NCBI GenBank assembly: GCA_023396225.1
Contig: JAEWWT010000027.1
Location: 124,001-188,000, forward strand
DNA from: Bacillota bacterium
GTDB taxonomy: Bacteria > Bacillota > Clostridia > Oscillospirales > Ruminococcaceae
Length of the DNA: 64,000 bases
Reading direction: 5' to 3'
Shown here: positions 1 to 7,484 of the stretch, piece by piece
Numbering within the stretch: the stretch's first letter is position 1
How the letters are laid out: each line of letters begins with the position of its first letter
The notes under the pieces: generated by a model
Told to the model about the DNA's origin: nothing
The model's input: the letters and a program-made list of their open reading frames with translations, nothing else
Databases searched by the model: none
Position numbers and translations under genes: made by a program

Positions 1-50
1 TTTTCTTTGCCGTTGCCAGTAATTCTTACGGCGGTAAATTTCATAGACAT
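1..50 (-). CDS. Possible 5' end of a leftward gene (partial)
   Basis: An open frame enters from position 50 (ATG) or 44 (second ATG) and runs off the left edge without a stop, reading MSMKFTAVRITGNGKE. Only 16 codons are visible, so no family can be named. Support comes mainly from upstream: a consensus leftward promoter and an operator-like palindrome lie at 193-263 and point at this frame. The SD is weak (GGA just before the ATG). It could be a chance frame, but the promoter makes a real gene likely. Confidence 0.4.
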   Translation of the reverse strand, partial: MSMKFTAVRITGNGKE

Positions 51-192
51 ATTTCCGTATCAATCCTGTTCCGTCTAAAAAAGGGGTCAATTCAAAAGCT
101 TTCATTACGGCATCCGCACAAATATACAAAGATATTCTGCCGCAGAGAAAAAAGCTTTCAGGAAAGAAACATTCTGTCATTCTTCAATTGTT

Positions 193-208
193 GTAAACCA
201 TAGTTTAC
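193..208. promoter_or_regulatory. Operator-like palindrome
   Basis: GTAAACCATAGTTTAC is a near-perfect dyad, extended by TTG/CAA on both sides. It lies about 27-42 bases downstream of the leftward -10 element, in the early transcribed region. That is a typical repressor position. The cognate regulator is unknown. Confidence 0.5.
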
Positions 209-234
209 AAAGTCCGAACATAAACAATTAATTT

Positions 235-263
235 ATTATATATCAGATATTACTAAAAGTCAA
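235..263 (-). promoter_or_regulatory. Sigma-A promoter, leftward
   Basis: On the minus strand TTGACT (-35, 258-263) is followed by a 17-base spacer and TATAAT (-10, 235-240). It would drive the gene entering from the left edge, with a leader of about 180 nt. The stretch 51-318 otherwise shows no gene. Confidence 0.75.
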
Positions 264-318
264 GCAGATGGATGTTATGCCACAGCACTCTGCAGGTAAA
301 TTTCAATTAGCAAAAACG

Positions 319-2586
319 TTAATCTTCTTTCATGTGTGTGAGCATATCGTAATAGAAATCACAGATTTCTCCTGCAGTTTCTGATGCAAAGCTTTCAACA
401 AACATCATTGCCCCTTTGCCAGTACGCACAGGACGGATAAGAATTCTGCCCCTGTTATCACTGAGAACAACGCCCTCTCCGCAGCTTTTTGTTGAGGAAC
501 ACAACTTTTTCAGTACCTTTGACGGATTCCCATTAAGAGGAACAAACCTTGCAGTTGCAGAGAATGAAGGGAGAGCATTCACTGCTTCTTTAAGTTTACA
601 GCGGTTGGCGGTGAGAATATCAAGAACAGTGAGCATAAGCATTATGGCATCTGTTGTAAACGGAAGTGACTGTGCAGCTTTTCTTGCTTCAACATCTGTA
701 CCGTCACTGTAAAATGAACTGTATCGCAATACCTTTCTGCCGTACTGTGTAGCAAGATTGTCAGCGGCAGTAGGGAATGAATGAGGAAGTGAAATGTCAA
801 TTCCAAGCTGGAAGCATTTAAGACAACAGAGCAGTATTAGCTTTTCGTAGAAAACATATCCTGTTTCCTCAGTATAAGCTGAAATTTTCTTGCCGTCGGA
901 GCTTATATGAAACACAAGTCTTTCACCATTTTTGTCGTTTATTTCTGCAAGAAGGTCATTGCAGATTTTTGCAATTCTTGGTTCAGAGGTTGTTACAGAA
1001 ACGTTTATTCCGCTAAGCTTTTTAGGGAGACCACGTCTAAGCGAAAGATTGTAAAGCTCATTAATTTCTGAGCAGTGCTTTATTGTACCGAAATGTGTAA
1101 ATCCTGAACGTCGGTATTCGTTGCGGTTAAGTCCTGATTCTATAATACGTTCCTGCTGTCTTGTAAGTGGCAGGCCGTCAGAAGACACAAACTTGATTTT
1201 TGCGGTAATGCCAGCCTCAATATAACAGCCTATATCAAGAGTACAGCTTTTTACGCCTGAAGCAAACTCAGGTTCGGTACTTTCGCCTAACAGCCAGCAT
1301 TCTCCGCCTGATGACATAACTCCTGATGCAAAAGCAAGCGCAAGTGCCTGTGATGCATTTGTGCCACGATAACCGACTCCTACCTTTTCTCCGACAGAAA
1401 CAGCACAGCTTCCGAGAACAGCTGCTATCTGTGGGGTTATTATGCCGTTTGTTTCTCCGCATATACCCTCATCATCCATGCGAAGCGGCTTTGTAAAGCC
1501 GTATTTTACATCAGTTGCGGCATTTGTATCAGATTCCAAATGACGGCCATTCCATATTTTTATGCCAGGATTTACAACTGCGCCGTTGCAGATTACAGCA
1601 TTTTCACCTATTACTGCCCCCTCAAAAACACCAGCAGAAGAAAGGATTCTTGCGTTCATTCCAATAATAGCATTGTTTACTGAAGCACGTTCTCCGATAT
1701 ATGCTCCGTCAAGTACAAGTGAGCCATGTACTTTTGCGCCCTTTTCAATTGTGACATCTTTGCCAATAACACTTCCTTCAGATATAAATGCGCCCTTGTC
1801 AATCTGTGCGGATCTGTCAATGCAAACCGGTTGTTCAATGTTATCATCCGCTATCCTGCGTATATTTTCAGCCTTAACATCAAGCTTTTTATAAAGCACC
1901 GCATTCTGTGCGTTTAAAAGGTCAACAGGTGTGTTGATATCAATATAATAACCCTTATCTTCGTATGCATATACATGCAGACCTTTTTTTATTAACAGTG
2001 GTATAGCTTCAGTGAATAAATCACCATCGTATCCGGAAAGAGATTTTACAGCTTTCTCTGAAAGAATACATACTCCTGTAATTACAAATGTATCAATAAC
2101 ATTTTGAATAATGGGATTAGTTTCAATTGAACTTACAAGTCCTCTTTCATTTATATTGATTGCAGGATAATCTGAATTTATGACATCTTTCTGTACAATT
2201 AGAGTAATATCTGCATTATTATGCTTATGGTACTTTTCGCAATCTGATAAATTGAAGTTGTTAAGACAATCGCAAGGCATAATTAATGCGCTGTCAATGA
2301 CTTTTTTTAAAGCATTTGAAACAGCAGATGTTGTTCCGCATGGTGACTGTAAAACCGAAAAGTCAATGTCTGTTCCTTTTGAAGCAAGTTCTTCATAAGT
2401 ATCAGTAAGCTGGGAGGAAAGGTAATCGGCGGTTATAATACATTTTTCAAACCCGTTCATTCTTAGCTGCTCAACAGCATATTCTAAAAGAGTTTTACCG
2501 CATACGGTAATCATTGCCTTTGGTACGGAGCAGGTAAGGGGGCGCATTCTTGTTCCATCGCCGCCTGCAAGTATAACAGAAACCAT
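319..2586 (-). CDS. Nucleotidyltransferase fused to degenerate phosphomannomutase-like domain
   Basis: This is a 755-residue fusion. Residues 1-230 are a sugar-nucleotidyltransferase with the signature LAGGDGTRMRPLT (6-18) followed by PKAM (22-25). Residues about 255-345 form hexapeptide (left-handed beta-helix) repeats. Residues about 365-755 align by pattern with the alpha-D-phosphohexomutase family. Such fusions are annotated as mannose-1-phosphate guanylyltransferase/phosphomannomutase and make nucleotide sugars for surface polysaccharides. In the mutase half the phosphoserine loop (TASHNP) is missing where it should precede IKFVSSDGLPL, and the metal loop DGDADR reads SSDGKK, so that half is probably catalytically dead. 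The start follows AAAGGATGG. The sugar specificity is not readable from sequence. Confidence 0.85.
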   Translation of the reverse strand: MVSVILAGGDGTRMRPLTCSVPKAMITVCGKTLLEYAVEQLRMNGFEKCIITADYLSSQLTDTYEELASKGTDIDFSVLQSPCGTTSAVSNALKKVIDSALIMPCDCLNNFNLSDCEKYHKHNNADITLIVQKDVINSDYPAININERGLVSSIETNPIIQNVIDTFVITGVCILSEKAVKSLSGYDGDLFTEAIPLLIKKGLHVYAYEDKGYYIDINTPVDLLNAQNAVLYKKLDVKAENIRRIADDNIEQPVCIDRSAQIDKGAFISEGSVIGKDVTIEKGAKVHGSLVLDGAYIGERASVNNAIIGMNARILSSAGVFEGAVIGENAVICNGAVVNPGIKIWNGRHLESDTNAATDVKYGFTKPLRMDDEGICGETNGIITPQIAAVLGSCAVSVGEKVGVGYRGTNASQALALAFASGVMSSGGECWLLGESTEPEFASGVKSCTLDIGCYIEAGITAKIKFVSSDGLPLTRQQERIIESGLNRNEYRRSGFTHFGTIKHCSEINELYNLSLRRGLPKKLSGINVSVTTSEPRIAKICNDLLAEINDKNGERLVFHISSDGKKISAYTEETGYVFYEKLILLCCLKCFQLGIDISLPHSFPTAADNLATQYGRKVLRYSSFYSDGTDVEARKAAQSLPFTTDAIMLMLTVLDILTANRCKLKEAVNALPSFSATARFVPLNGNPSKVLKKLCSSTKSCGEGVVLSDNRGRILIRPVRTGKGAMMFVESFASETAGEICDFYYDMLTHMKED

Positions 2587-2680
2587 AATATGACCATCCT
2601 TTCTGATTTTGACAATAATAATGTTAATAGTAATTAGAAATAGTATTGCCTGCAGAAAGGTAATTAATCACATAAAAAAG

Positions 2681-2703
2681 CGGACTCACAAAAAATGAGT
2701 CCG
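2681..2703 (-). terminator. Rho-independent terminator
   Basis: The stem CGGACTCA/TGAGTCCG is followed on the minus strand by CTTTTTTAT. It ends the P-loop kinase transcript and separates it from the nucleotidyltransferase gene. Confidence 0.85.
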
Positions 2704-2711
2704 TATAATTA

Positions 2712-3425
2712 CTATTTAGTCAATTGAATGTTAAGGTGAAGTTTTTGTTCACCTTGCTGAACTGGTTCGTCAGCTTTTTCTTCTGGCTTTTCCTTAGGTG
2801 TTGTATTTATCTCTTCGGGAACTGCAGCTTTCTGACTTTCTTCAGATGCAGCTGTCTCTGCAACACTTTCTGCTACTGCCGTTTCACTGTTCTCAACAAC
2901 GGAAATCTGCCGAACATCCGTAGGAATTTCTATAGCAGGTGCGCCTGAATTCTGTAACCATACAGCTACTTCTTCACGTGTCGGTGCTTCGAATCTGTTA
3001 CCATGTTCAGTGCGGGTTTTCTCATCAATAATACATCCGCATGACGGGTCGGATGTTGTGTCAAGATTGCGCTTTGCAATATTGTTCATCCATGCTTCAT
3101 CAGAAACTTCAATGTAATGAATCTTGACTTCAATGCCTTTGTCAGTAAAACGCTTTTTTGCTGCATCACGTTCAGACTTTGTTTCAAACCCAAAATCAAG
3201 AATACCCCCTGAACCGGCAAGTGCAATCTGCTCAGCTTTGCAGAGAAGATACTCCCTTACTCTTTCGGTTAGAGCCTCATCATTTGTATATGAATACTTT
3301 TCTGTAAGTGTGTATATAACCTCGTCACAGGAAAGCACAACAGAATTATAAGTATTTTTAATGCTGTCGGCATATAAGCTTTTGCCGCTGCAAATTTTTC
3401 CGCATATAAGTATTACTGTACCCAT
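2712..3425 (-). CDS. P-loop ATPase/kinase with acidic C-terminal tail
   Basis: The 237-residue protein opens with a Walker A motif, GKICSGKS (residues 9-16), on the pattern of zeta-toxin/nucleoside-kinase-like AAA_33 proteins. A basic lid region (RDAAKKRF, then NIAKRNLDTTSDPS) could bind phosphate. Residues about 180-237 are low-complexity and Glu/Ala/Pro-rich (EEINTTPKEKPEEKADEP), probably disordered. The substrate is unknown. It is a single-gene unit with its own terminator, and its start has AAAGGATGA upstream. A second P-loop kinase of similar layout lies at 22228-22818. No antitoxin-like partner is adjacent, so a zeta toxin is not proposed. Confidence 0.7.
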   Translation of the reverse strand: MGTVILICGKICSGKSLYADSIKNTYNSVVLSCDEVIYTLTEKYSYTNDEALTERVREYLLCKAEQIALAGSGGILDFGFETKSERDAAKKRFTDKGIEVKIHYIEVSDEAWMNNIAKRNLDTTSDPSCGCIIDEKTRTEHGNRFEAPTREEVAVWLQNSGAPAIEIPTDVRQISVVENSETAVAESVAETAASEESQKAAVPEEINTTPKEKPEEKADEPVQQGEQKLHLNIQLTK

Positions 3426-3492
3426 TTAACGTCATCCTTTTCATAATATTATATACATTATAACATCATGCTTTGAATATTGCAATAGAAAA

Positions 3493-3520
3493 ACGGGATA
3501 AAGCTTAAACTCTATCCCGT
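3493..3520 (-). terminator. Rho-independent terminator
   Basis: Stem ACGGGATA/TATCCCGT with a T-rich tail on the minus strand, just past the stop of the 3D-domain protein gene. Confidence 0.8.
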
Positions 3521-3539
3521 AAAAATATAATAAAACAAA

Positions 3540-4523
3540 TTAATCAAGCACGTAAATATTAACCTGCTTTGCACCCCATTGACATGAAGCTTCATATGAT
3601 TCCATGAACACATCAACTAGGATAACGCCTTCCAAAAGGCCAGTTCCTGTATCTGCTGCAATAGCATAGCCGTAAACAGTTTTGCCATCTGTTGAAACTA
3701 TGTACAGCTCAGTTCCGTAAGGGATTATCTTAGGGTCAACAGCTACATAGCCAACCATAGCAGTTCTTCCAGACGCAGTTCCTGCACCCGGTTTTGCTGA
3801 ATATGCAGTAGCTTTTCCAGTTATAACATTTGAATAATCCAGCGGAGCTCCGTTCTCATCAAGATAAAGATTATCTGGACAATCAAGCCATGAAATCTGA
3901 TCTACTGATGAAGCAGGAATTCCTGCATTAACTGTCCCTGTTCCGGTAAGAACAACCTTATCAACAACAGGAGCAACAATTTCTTCACTGACAATTTCTT
4001 TTGAAACAAGTTCACCGTCAATGTATTTGTGTCTGATTTTTACTTCCTTTTCGCCCTCTTCACCGTTTACAAGCACTTCAGAATAACCCATTATAATGTT
4101 CGGGTCTTCCTTGTATTCAGTTGCGTAGTCAATAGTCTGAACTTTGACGGTTTCAAGGCAAACAACTCTGTTTATAATAATTTCGGTATTTCTGTTTACC
4201 TTTTCGCTGAAGCCGACATTAATCAGATCGTCTTCATCCATCTTTATATTGGCAAGCGCCAACATATCCGCTACCGTACCGTTTCCTCTTACTGTTGAAG
4301 TTTTACCATCAACTGTAATGTCTACATTGTATTGACGTTCGGGAATTACTTGATTTGCAAGGGAAAAAACAAAACCACTCATATCAGCATTCTGCTGGGA
4401 CATTATTGTAAATGCTGACATACAAATCAATACTGCGAAGACTGCTGCGGCAGAAACATAAACAGCAAGCTTTTCTTTCAACAATCCTTTCAGAGAAACG
4501 GAAAGTTTGTTTAATCTGCTCAT
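3540..4523 (-). CDS. Membrane-anchored G5/DUF348/3D-domain cell-wall protein (YabE/Rpf-like)
   Basis: 327 residues. One N-terminal membrane segment (about 19-43) is followed by a DUF348/YabE-type module (about 63-110), a G5-like module (about 150-205, with IRHKYIDGELVSKEIVSEE) and a C-terminal 3D domain (about 238-327). The three Asp signatures of the 3D domain are visible as AVDPKIIPYG, AADTG and VDVFM. In this family the 3D domain resembles lytic transglycosylase folds and acts on peptidoglycan outside the cell; B. subtilis YabE/YocH and resuscitation factors are relatives. It is monocistronic, with a consensus promoter 125 bp upstream and a leader that holds a strong hairpin. The SD is AAAGGAG. 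Confidence 0.85.
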   Translation of the reverse strand: MSRLNKLSVSLKGLLKEKLAVYVSAAAVFAVLICMSAFTIMSQQNADMSGFVFSLANQVIPERQYNVDITVDGKTSTVRGNGTVADMLALANIKMDEDDLINVGFSEKVNRNTEIIINRVVCLETVKVQTIDYATEYKEDPNIIMGYSEVLVNGEEGEKEVKIRHKYIDGELVSKEIVSEEIVAPVVDKVVLTGTGTVNAGIPASSVDQISWLDCPDNLYLDENGAPLDYSNVITGKATAYSAKPGAGTASGRTAMVGYVAVDPKIIPYGTELYIVSTDGKTVYGYAIAADTGTGLLEGVILVDVFMESYEASCQWGAKQVNIYVLD

Positions 4524-4607
4524 AAAGACTCCTTTTGATATAGATTTGTCACTATTTGTAAAAACGAATCAACTTAATTAAGACAAGCCCAAAAGCTTGA
4601 ACAATTA

Positions 4608-4635
4608 CAAAACGGTAACAAATTTAACCGTTTTG
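4608..4635 (-). promoter_or_regulatory. Leader hairpin of the 3D-protein gene
   Basis: A perfect 9-bp inverted repeat, CAAAACGGT/ACCGTTTTG, lies in the 5' leader between the promoter and the start codon. A smaller hairpin (CAAGC...GCTTG) follows it. No T-run follows, so an operator or a structured leader is more likely than a terminator. It does not match a c-di-AMP (ydaO) riboswitch that I can recognise. Confidence 0.5.
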
Positions 4636-4647
4636 CAATTTACGAGT

Positions 4648-4676
4648 ATTATAATTGTAATATTACTGTTTGTCAA
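4648..4676 (-). promoter_or_regulatory. Sigma-A promoter of the 3D-protein gene
   Basis: On the minus strand TTGACA (4671-4676), 17-base spacer, TATAAT (4648-4653): a full consensus match. Confidence 0.85.
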
Positions 4677-5042
4677 TTAGTTTTAAACATGCAAATTTGT
4701 TTATTTTATACAAAATAAAGTTTTCAAGAGTCATTATTTAACCAAGATATTACATTTTAATCTATAAAAAAGGCATATTATTCCATCGCTATTTATGCAA
4801 AAATAATAAAAATGGGTTTGCGAAACTTGCGTTCCATCCATAAATTGGGTTTTAATATAAATGTAATCATTATCTGTAAAATAATTGCAAGAAGTTTATT
4901 GCTGTAATTTTAACCTTTGCTGTTAAATGTATACAAAACGAAGATGCCGGATAAGCTGAAATTCGTTATTTTGCAGAATGTGATTTTGTCGGTAATTCAT
5001 GAATTTTTTTAATAAAAATCCTTATAATCCTTGCAAAAGGTA
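4677..5042. other. Long AT-rich intergenic region
   Basis: This stretch of about 365 bases lies between divergent transcription units and has no coding frame with an SD. It is mostly A/T. I see no recognisable RNA family or binding-site array in it. Confidence 0.5.
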
Positions 5043-5071
5043 TTTACTAATTTGTTGTTACACATTATAAT
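5043..5071 (+). promoter_or_regulatory. Probable promoter
   Basis: TTTACT, 17-base spacer, TATAAT (5066-5071), about 57 bases ahead of the small membrane protein gene. The -35 element is a partial match. Confidence 0.55.
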
Positions 5072-5128
5072 AGTATATATGATTGTGGCAACGCTACTTT
5101 CTTAAACCCAGAAAGGATGAATATAACA

Positions 5129-5317
5129 ATGAGTAATTCTATTAAGAAGATTGAAGAGGACAGAAAGGAAATGCTGGAGTTTTTCTGCTCAGCAATTCCG
5201 ATTGCAGCTGCACTGTTTGTGTTTCTTGCATCTGCAGCATATATAATTTATAAATGTATCAGCAACAAGCAATATAATGACCGCTGGAAAGACTACGACG
5301 AGTGCGGCTTGTCCTAA
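5129..5317 (+). CDS. Small single-span membrane protein
   Basis: 62 residues from the ATG at 5129 (MSNSIKKIEEDRKEML). The upstream ATG at 5117 abuts the SD (GAAAGG, 5111-5116), so the second ATG fits better. A Glu/Lys-rich helix is followed by one hydrophobic span (FFCSAIPIAAALFVFLASAA) and a polar tail with Tyr/Asp. No known family is recognised. It is the first gene of a probable operon with the amidohydrolase, 17 bp before it, and the fumarase-like gene. Confidence 0.65.
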   Translation: MSNSIKKIEEDRKEMLEFFCSAIPIAAALFVFLASAAYIIYKCISNKQYNDRWKDYDECGLS

Positions 5318-5334
5318 TAGGAGTACTATTATAA

Positions 5335-6486
5335 ATGTATATATATAATGCACAGATTTTTCCTATGGACAGCAAGCCGATTGAACTTGGGTTTGTCAGA
5401 ATAGAGGGGAATATAATTACAGAGGTGTCTGAGGGGAAACCTGAGGGCATTGGTGAAAACGATATTGACGCTGGAGGAAAGCTTCTTTTTCCTGGATTTA
5501 TTGACGCACATACGCATATTGGACTTCTTGGTGACGGTATGGGTGTTGAGGGTGACGACGTCAATGAAGATACTGACCCTGTTACACCTCACCTGCGTAC
5601 AATTGACGCACTTAACTATACGGACGGCTATTTTACAGATGCTGTCCGTGCAGGCGTTACAACTGCGGTTACCGGATGCGGCTCTTGCAGTCCTATCGGC
5701 GGCGATTTTATTGCTGTAAAAACGGCTGGGAGATGTGCCGATGAAATGCTTATAAAGCAGGTAGGAATTAAATTTGCTCTTGGTGAAAATCCTAAGACAA
5801 CGTATTCAGACAAGGATATGTCTCCTGTAACAAGGATGGCAACTGCGGCATTGATGAGAGAAGCTCTTTTCAAGGCACAGAGATATACACAGGATAAGAC
5901 TAATGCAATTGAAAATGATGATGATCTGCCTGAATTTGATATAAAATCCGAGGCTCTTATTCCTTTGCTCAAACGTGAAGTCAGGGCGCATTTTCATTGT
6001 CACAGAGCTGACGATATCATGACAGCTGTAAGAATTGCAAAGGAATTCAACCTTGATTATGTCCTTATTCATTGCACAGAGGGGCATATAATTGCCGACC
6101 TGCTTGGCGAAAATGGTGCTGATGCTGTTGTCGGACCTATAATATGCGACAGGGGAAAGCCTGAACTTGCAAAGCTTACAAATGCTAATGCAGGTATACT
6201 ATATAAAAACAAGGTGAGAACAGCAATATGTACGGATCATCCCGAATTGCCTGTACAGTACCTTACAGCAAGTGCGGCATATTGTGTAAAAGCAGGGCTT
6301 CCGACGATTGAAGCACTTAAAGCCATTACAATAAACCCGGCAGATATGATGGGCATAAGTGATAGGGTAGGATCTGTTACTGTCGGTAAGGATGCTGACC
6401 TTATATTGCTTGACGGTGACCCATTTGAGATTATGACGGATGTTACAATGACAATGATTAACGGCAAGGTTGTATATCAAAAATAG
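5335..6486 (+). CDS. Amidohydrolase (imidazolonepropionase-related, COG1228 type)
   Basis: 383 residues. This is a metal-dependent hydrolase of the amidohydrolase superfamily: an N-terminal beta-sandwich segment, then a TIM barrel with the metal motif DAHTHIG (about 58-64), HFHCHRADD (about 221), IHCTEGH (about 245) and TDHPELP (about 300). The C-terminus returns to the beta-sandwich (GKDADLILLDGDPF). The substrate cannot be read from sequence; relatives act on cyclic amides and N-acyl or dipeptide substrates. It is cotranscribed with the small membrane protein and, 18 bp downstream, the fumarase alpha subunit. The SD AGGAG lies 11 bases before the ATG. Confidence 0.8.
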   Translation: MYIYNAQIFPMDSKPIELGFVRIEGNIITEVSEGKPEGIGENDIDAGGKLLFPGFIDAHTHIGLLGDGMGVEGDDVNEDTDPVTPHLRTIDALNYTDGYFTDAVRAGVTTAVTGCGSCSPIGGDFIAVKTAGRCADEMLIKQVGIKFALGENPKTTYSDKDMSPVTRMATAALMREALFKAQRYTQDKTNAIENDDDLPEFDIKSEALIPLLKREVRAHFHCHRADDIMTAVRIAKEFNLDYVLIHCTEGHIIADLLGENGADAVVGPIICDRGKPELAKLTNANAGILYKNKVRTAICTDHPELPVQYLTASAAYCVKAGLPTIEALKAITINPADMMGISDRVGSVTVGKDADLILLDGDPFEIMTDVTMTMINGKVVYQK

Positions 6487-6504
6487 TATCTGGAGGATGT
6501 TACT

Positions 6505-7347
6505 TTGAAAGAGATAAATGTACAAAGTGTTGAAGATCTTGTAAGAGATTTATGCATAAAAGCAAACCTTTATCTTCCGCAGTCGCTTGAAAACTGTATA
6601 CGATGTTCCGCAGACAAAGAAAAATCGCCTACAGGCAAGGAGGTTCTTTCCGACCTTGCAAAAAATATTGATGCCGCAAAACAGGAGCATATTGCAATAT
6701 GTCAGGACACAGGAATGGCAGTTATCTTCCTTGATATCGGTCAGGAAGTACATTTTAGCGGCGGCTCGCTCTATGAGGCAATAAACAAAGGCGTTGCAAG
6801 GGGATATAAGGATGGTTATCTACGCTGTTCAATAGTTTCCGATCCTATTGAGAGGGAAAATACAGGTGACAATACTCCGCCTGTAATACATACACGAATA
6901 GTAGACGGAGACAAGGTTTCAATATCCGTATGTCCTAAGGGATTCGGAAGTGAGAATATGTCAAAGATGAAGATGTTTACTCCGTCTGCAACGGTTGAGG
7001 ATATAGAGAATTTTGTTGTAAAGGTTGCGTCAGATGCAGGAAGCAATCCATGCCCGCCTATGGTTATAGGTGTAGGTATTGGCGGAGATTTTGAATATTG
7101 TGCATACCTTGCAAAGAAGGCTTTGTGCAGGGATATAAGCATAGAGAACCCTAAACAGCTTTATGCTGACATGGAAAAGAGAATTCTTGAGAAAGTCAAT
7201 AAGCTTGGTATCGGACCGCAGGGCTTTGGCGGAACAATAACAGCATTGAATGTAGCAATTGAGCAGTCTGCAACACATATAGCAGGCTTGCCAGTAGCAG
7301 TAAATATCGGCTGTCACGTTACAAGACACGCACACGGCGAACTGTAA
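6505..7347 (+). CDS. Class I fumarate hydratase/tartrate dehydratase alpha subunit
   Basis: 280 residues, full length for the alpha subunit of two-component, oxygen-sensitive [4Fe-4S] hydro-lyases (FumA N-terminal/TtdA). Three conserved cysteine contexts are present: AICQDTG, VCPKGFGSEN and NPCPPMVIG. The enzyme would interconvert malate and fumarate (or dehydrate tartrate) in the cytoplasm. Translation starts at TTG 6505 behind TGGAGGATG. The beta subunit that normally follows directly (FumB/TtdB) is absent: a stem-loop repeat and a convergent gene come next. A beta gene elsewhere in the genome is expected if the enzyme is active. Confidence 0.88.
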   Translation: MKEINVQSVEDLVRDLCIKANLYLPQSLENCIRCSADKEKSPTGKEVLSDLAKNIDAAKQEHIAICQDTGMAVIFLDIGQEVHFSGGSLYEAINKGVARGYKDGYLRCSIVSDPIERENTGDNTPPVIHTRIVDGDKVSISVCPKGFGSENMSKMKMFTPSATVEDIENFVVKVASDAGSNPCPPMVIGVGIGGDFEYCAYLAKKALCRDISIENPKQLYADMEKRILEKVNKLGIGPQGFGGTITALNVAIEQSATHIAGLPVAVNIGCHVTRHAHGEL

Positions 7348-7374
7348 TATAACGAAGTAAACAAAAAAGTTCGT

Positions 7375-7460
7375 CAACCTTTCAAGGTTGTAGGTTTCAA
7401 AAGGGCAAAGCCCTTTGGCGCACTCTGCGGAGTGTGACCAAGGCTCTGCCTTTGGAAACC
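7375..7460. repeat. Multi-hairpin intergenic repeat-like element
   Basis: A hairpin (CAACCTTTCAAGGTTG, 7375-7390) is followed by an outer stem GGTTTC (7393-7398)/GAAACC (7455-7460). That stem encloses three hairpins: AAGGGC/GCCCTT, CACTC/GAGTG and CCAAGG/CCTTTGG. The shape resembles a cloverleaf and the GC content is well above its surroundings. It lies between convergent genes, so it may also end both transcripts. I see only one copy here. Confidence 0.6.
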
Positions 7461-7484
7461 GCAAACTGTGCTCAGCTTGACCAG

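Noticed and set aside
2712..3425. Zeta-type toxin
   Set aside because: The Walker motif fits, but there is no epsilon-like antitoxin and the acidic tail is atypical, so only a P-loop kinase is called.
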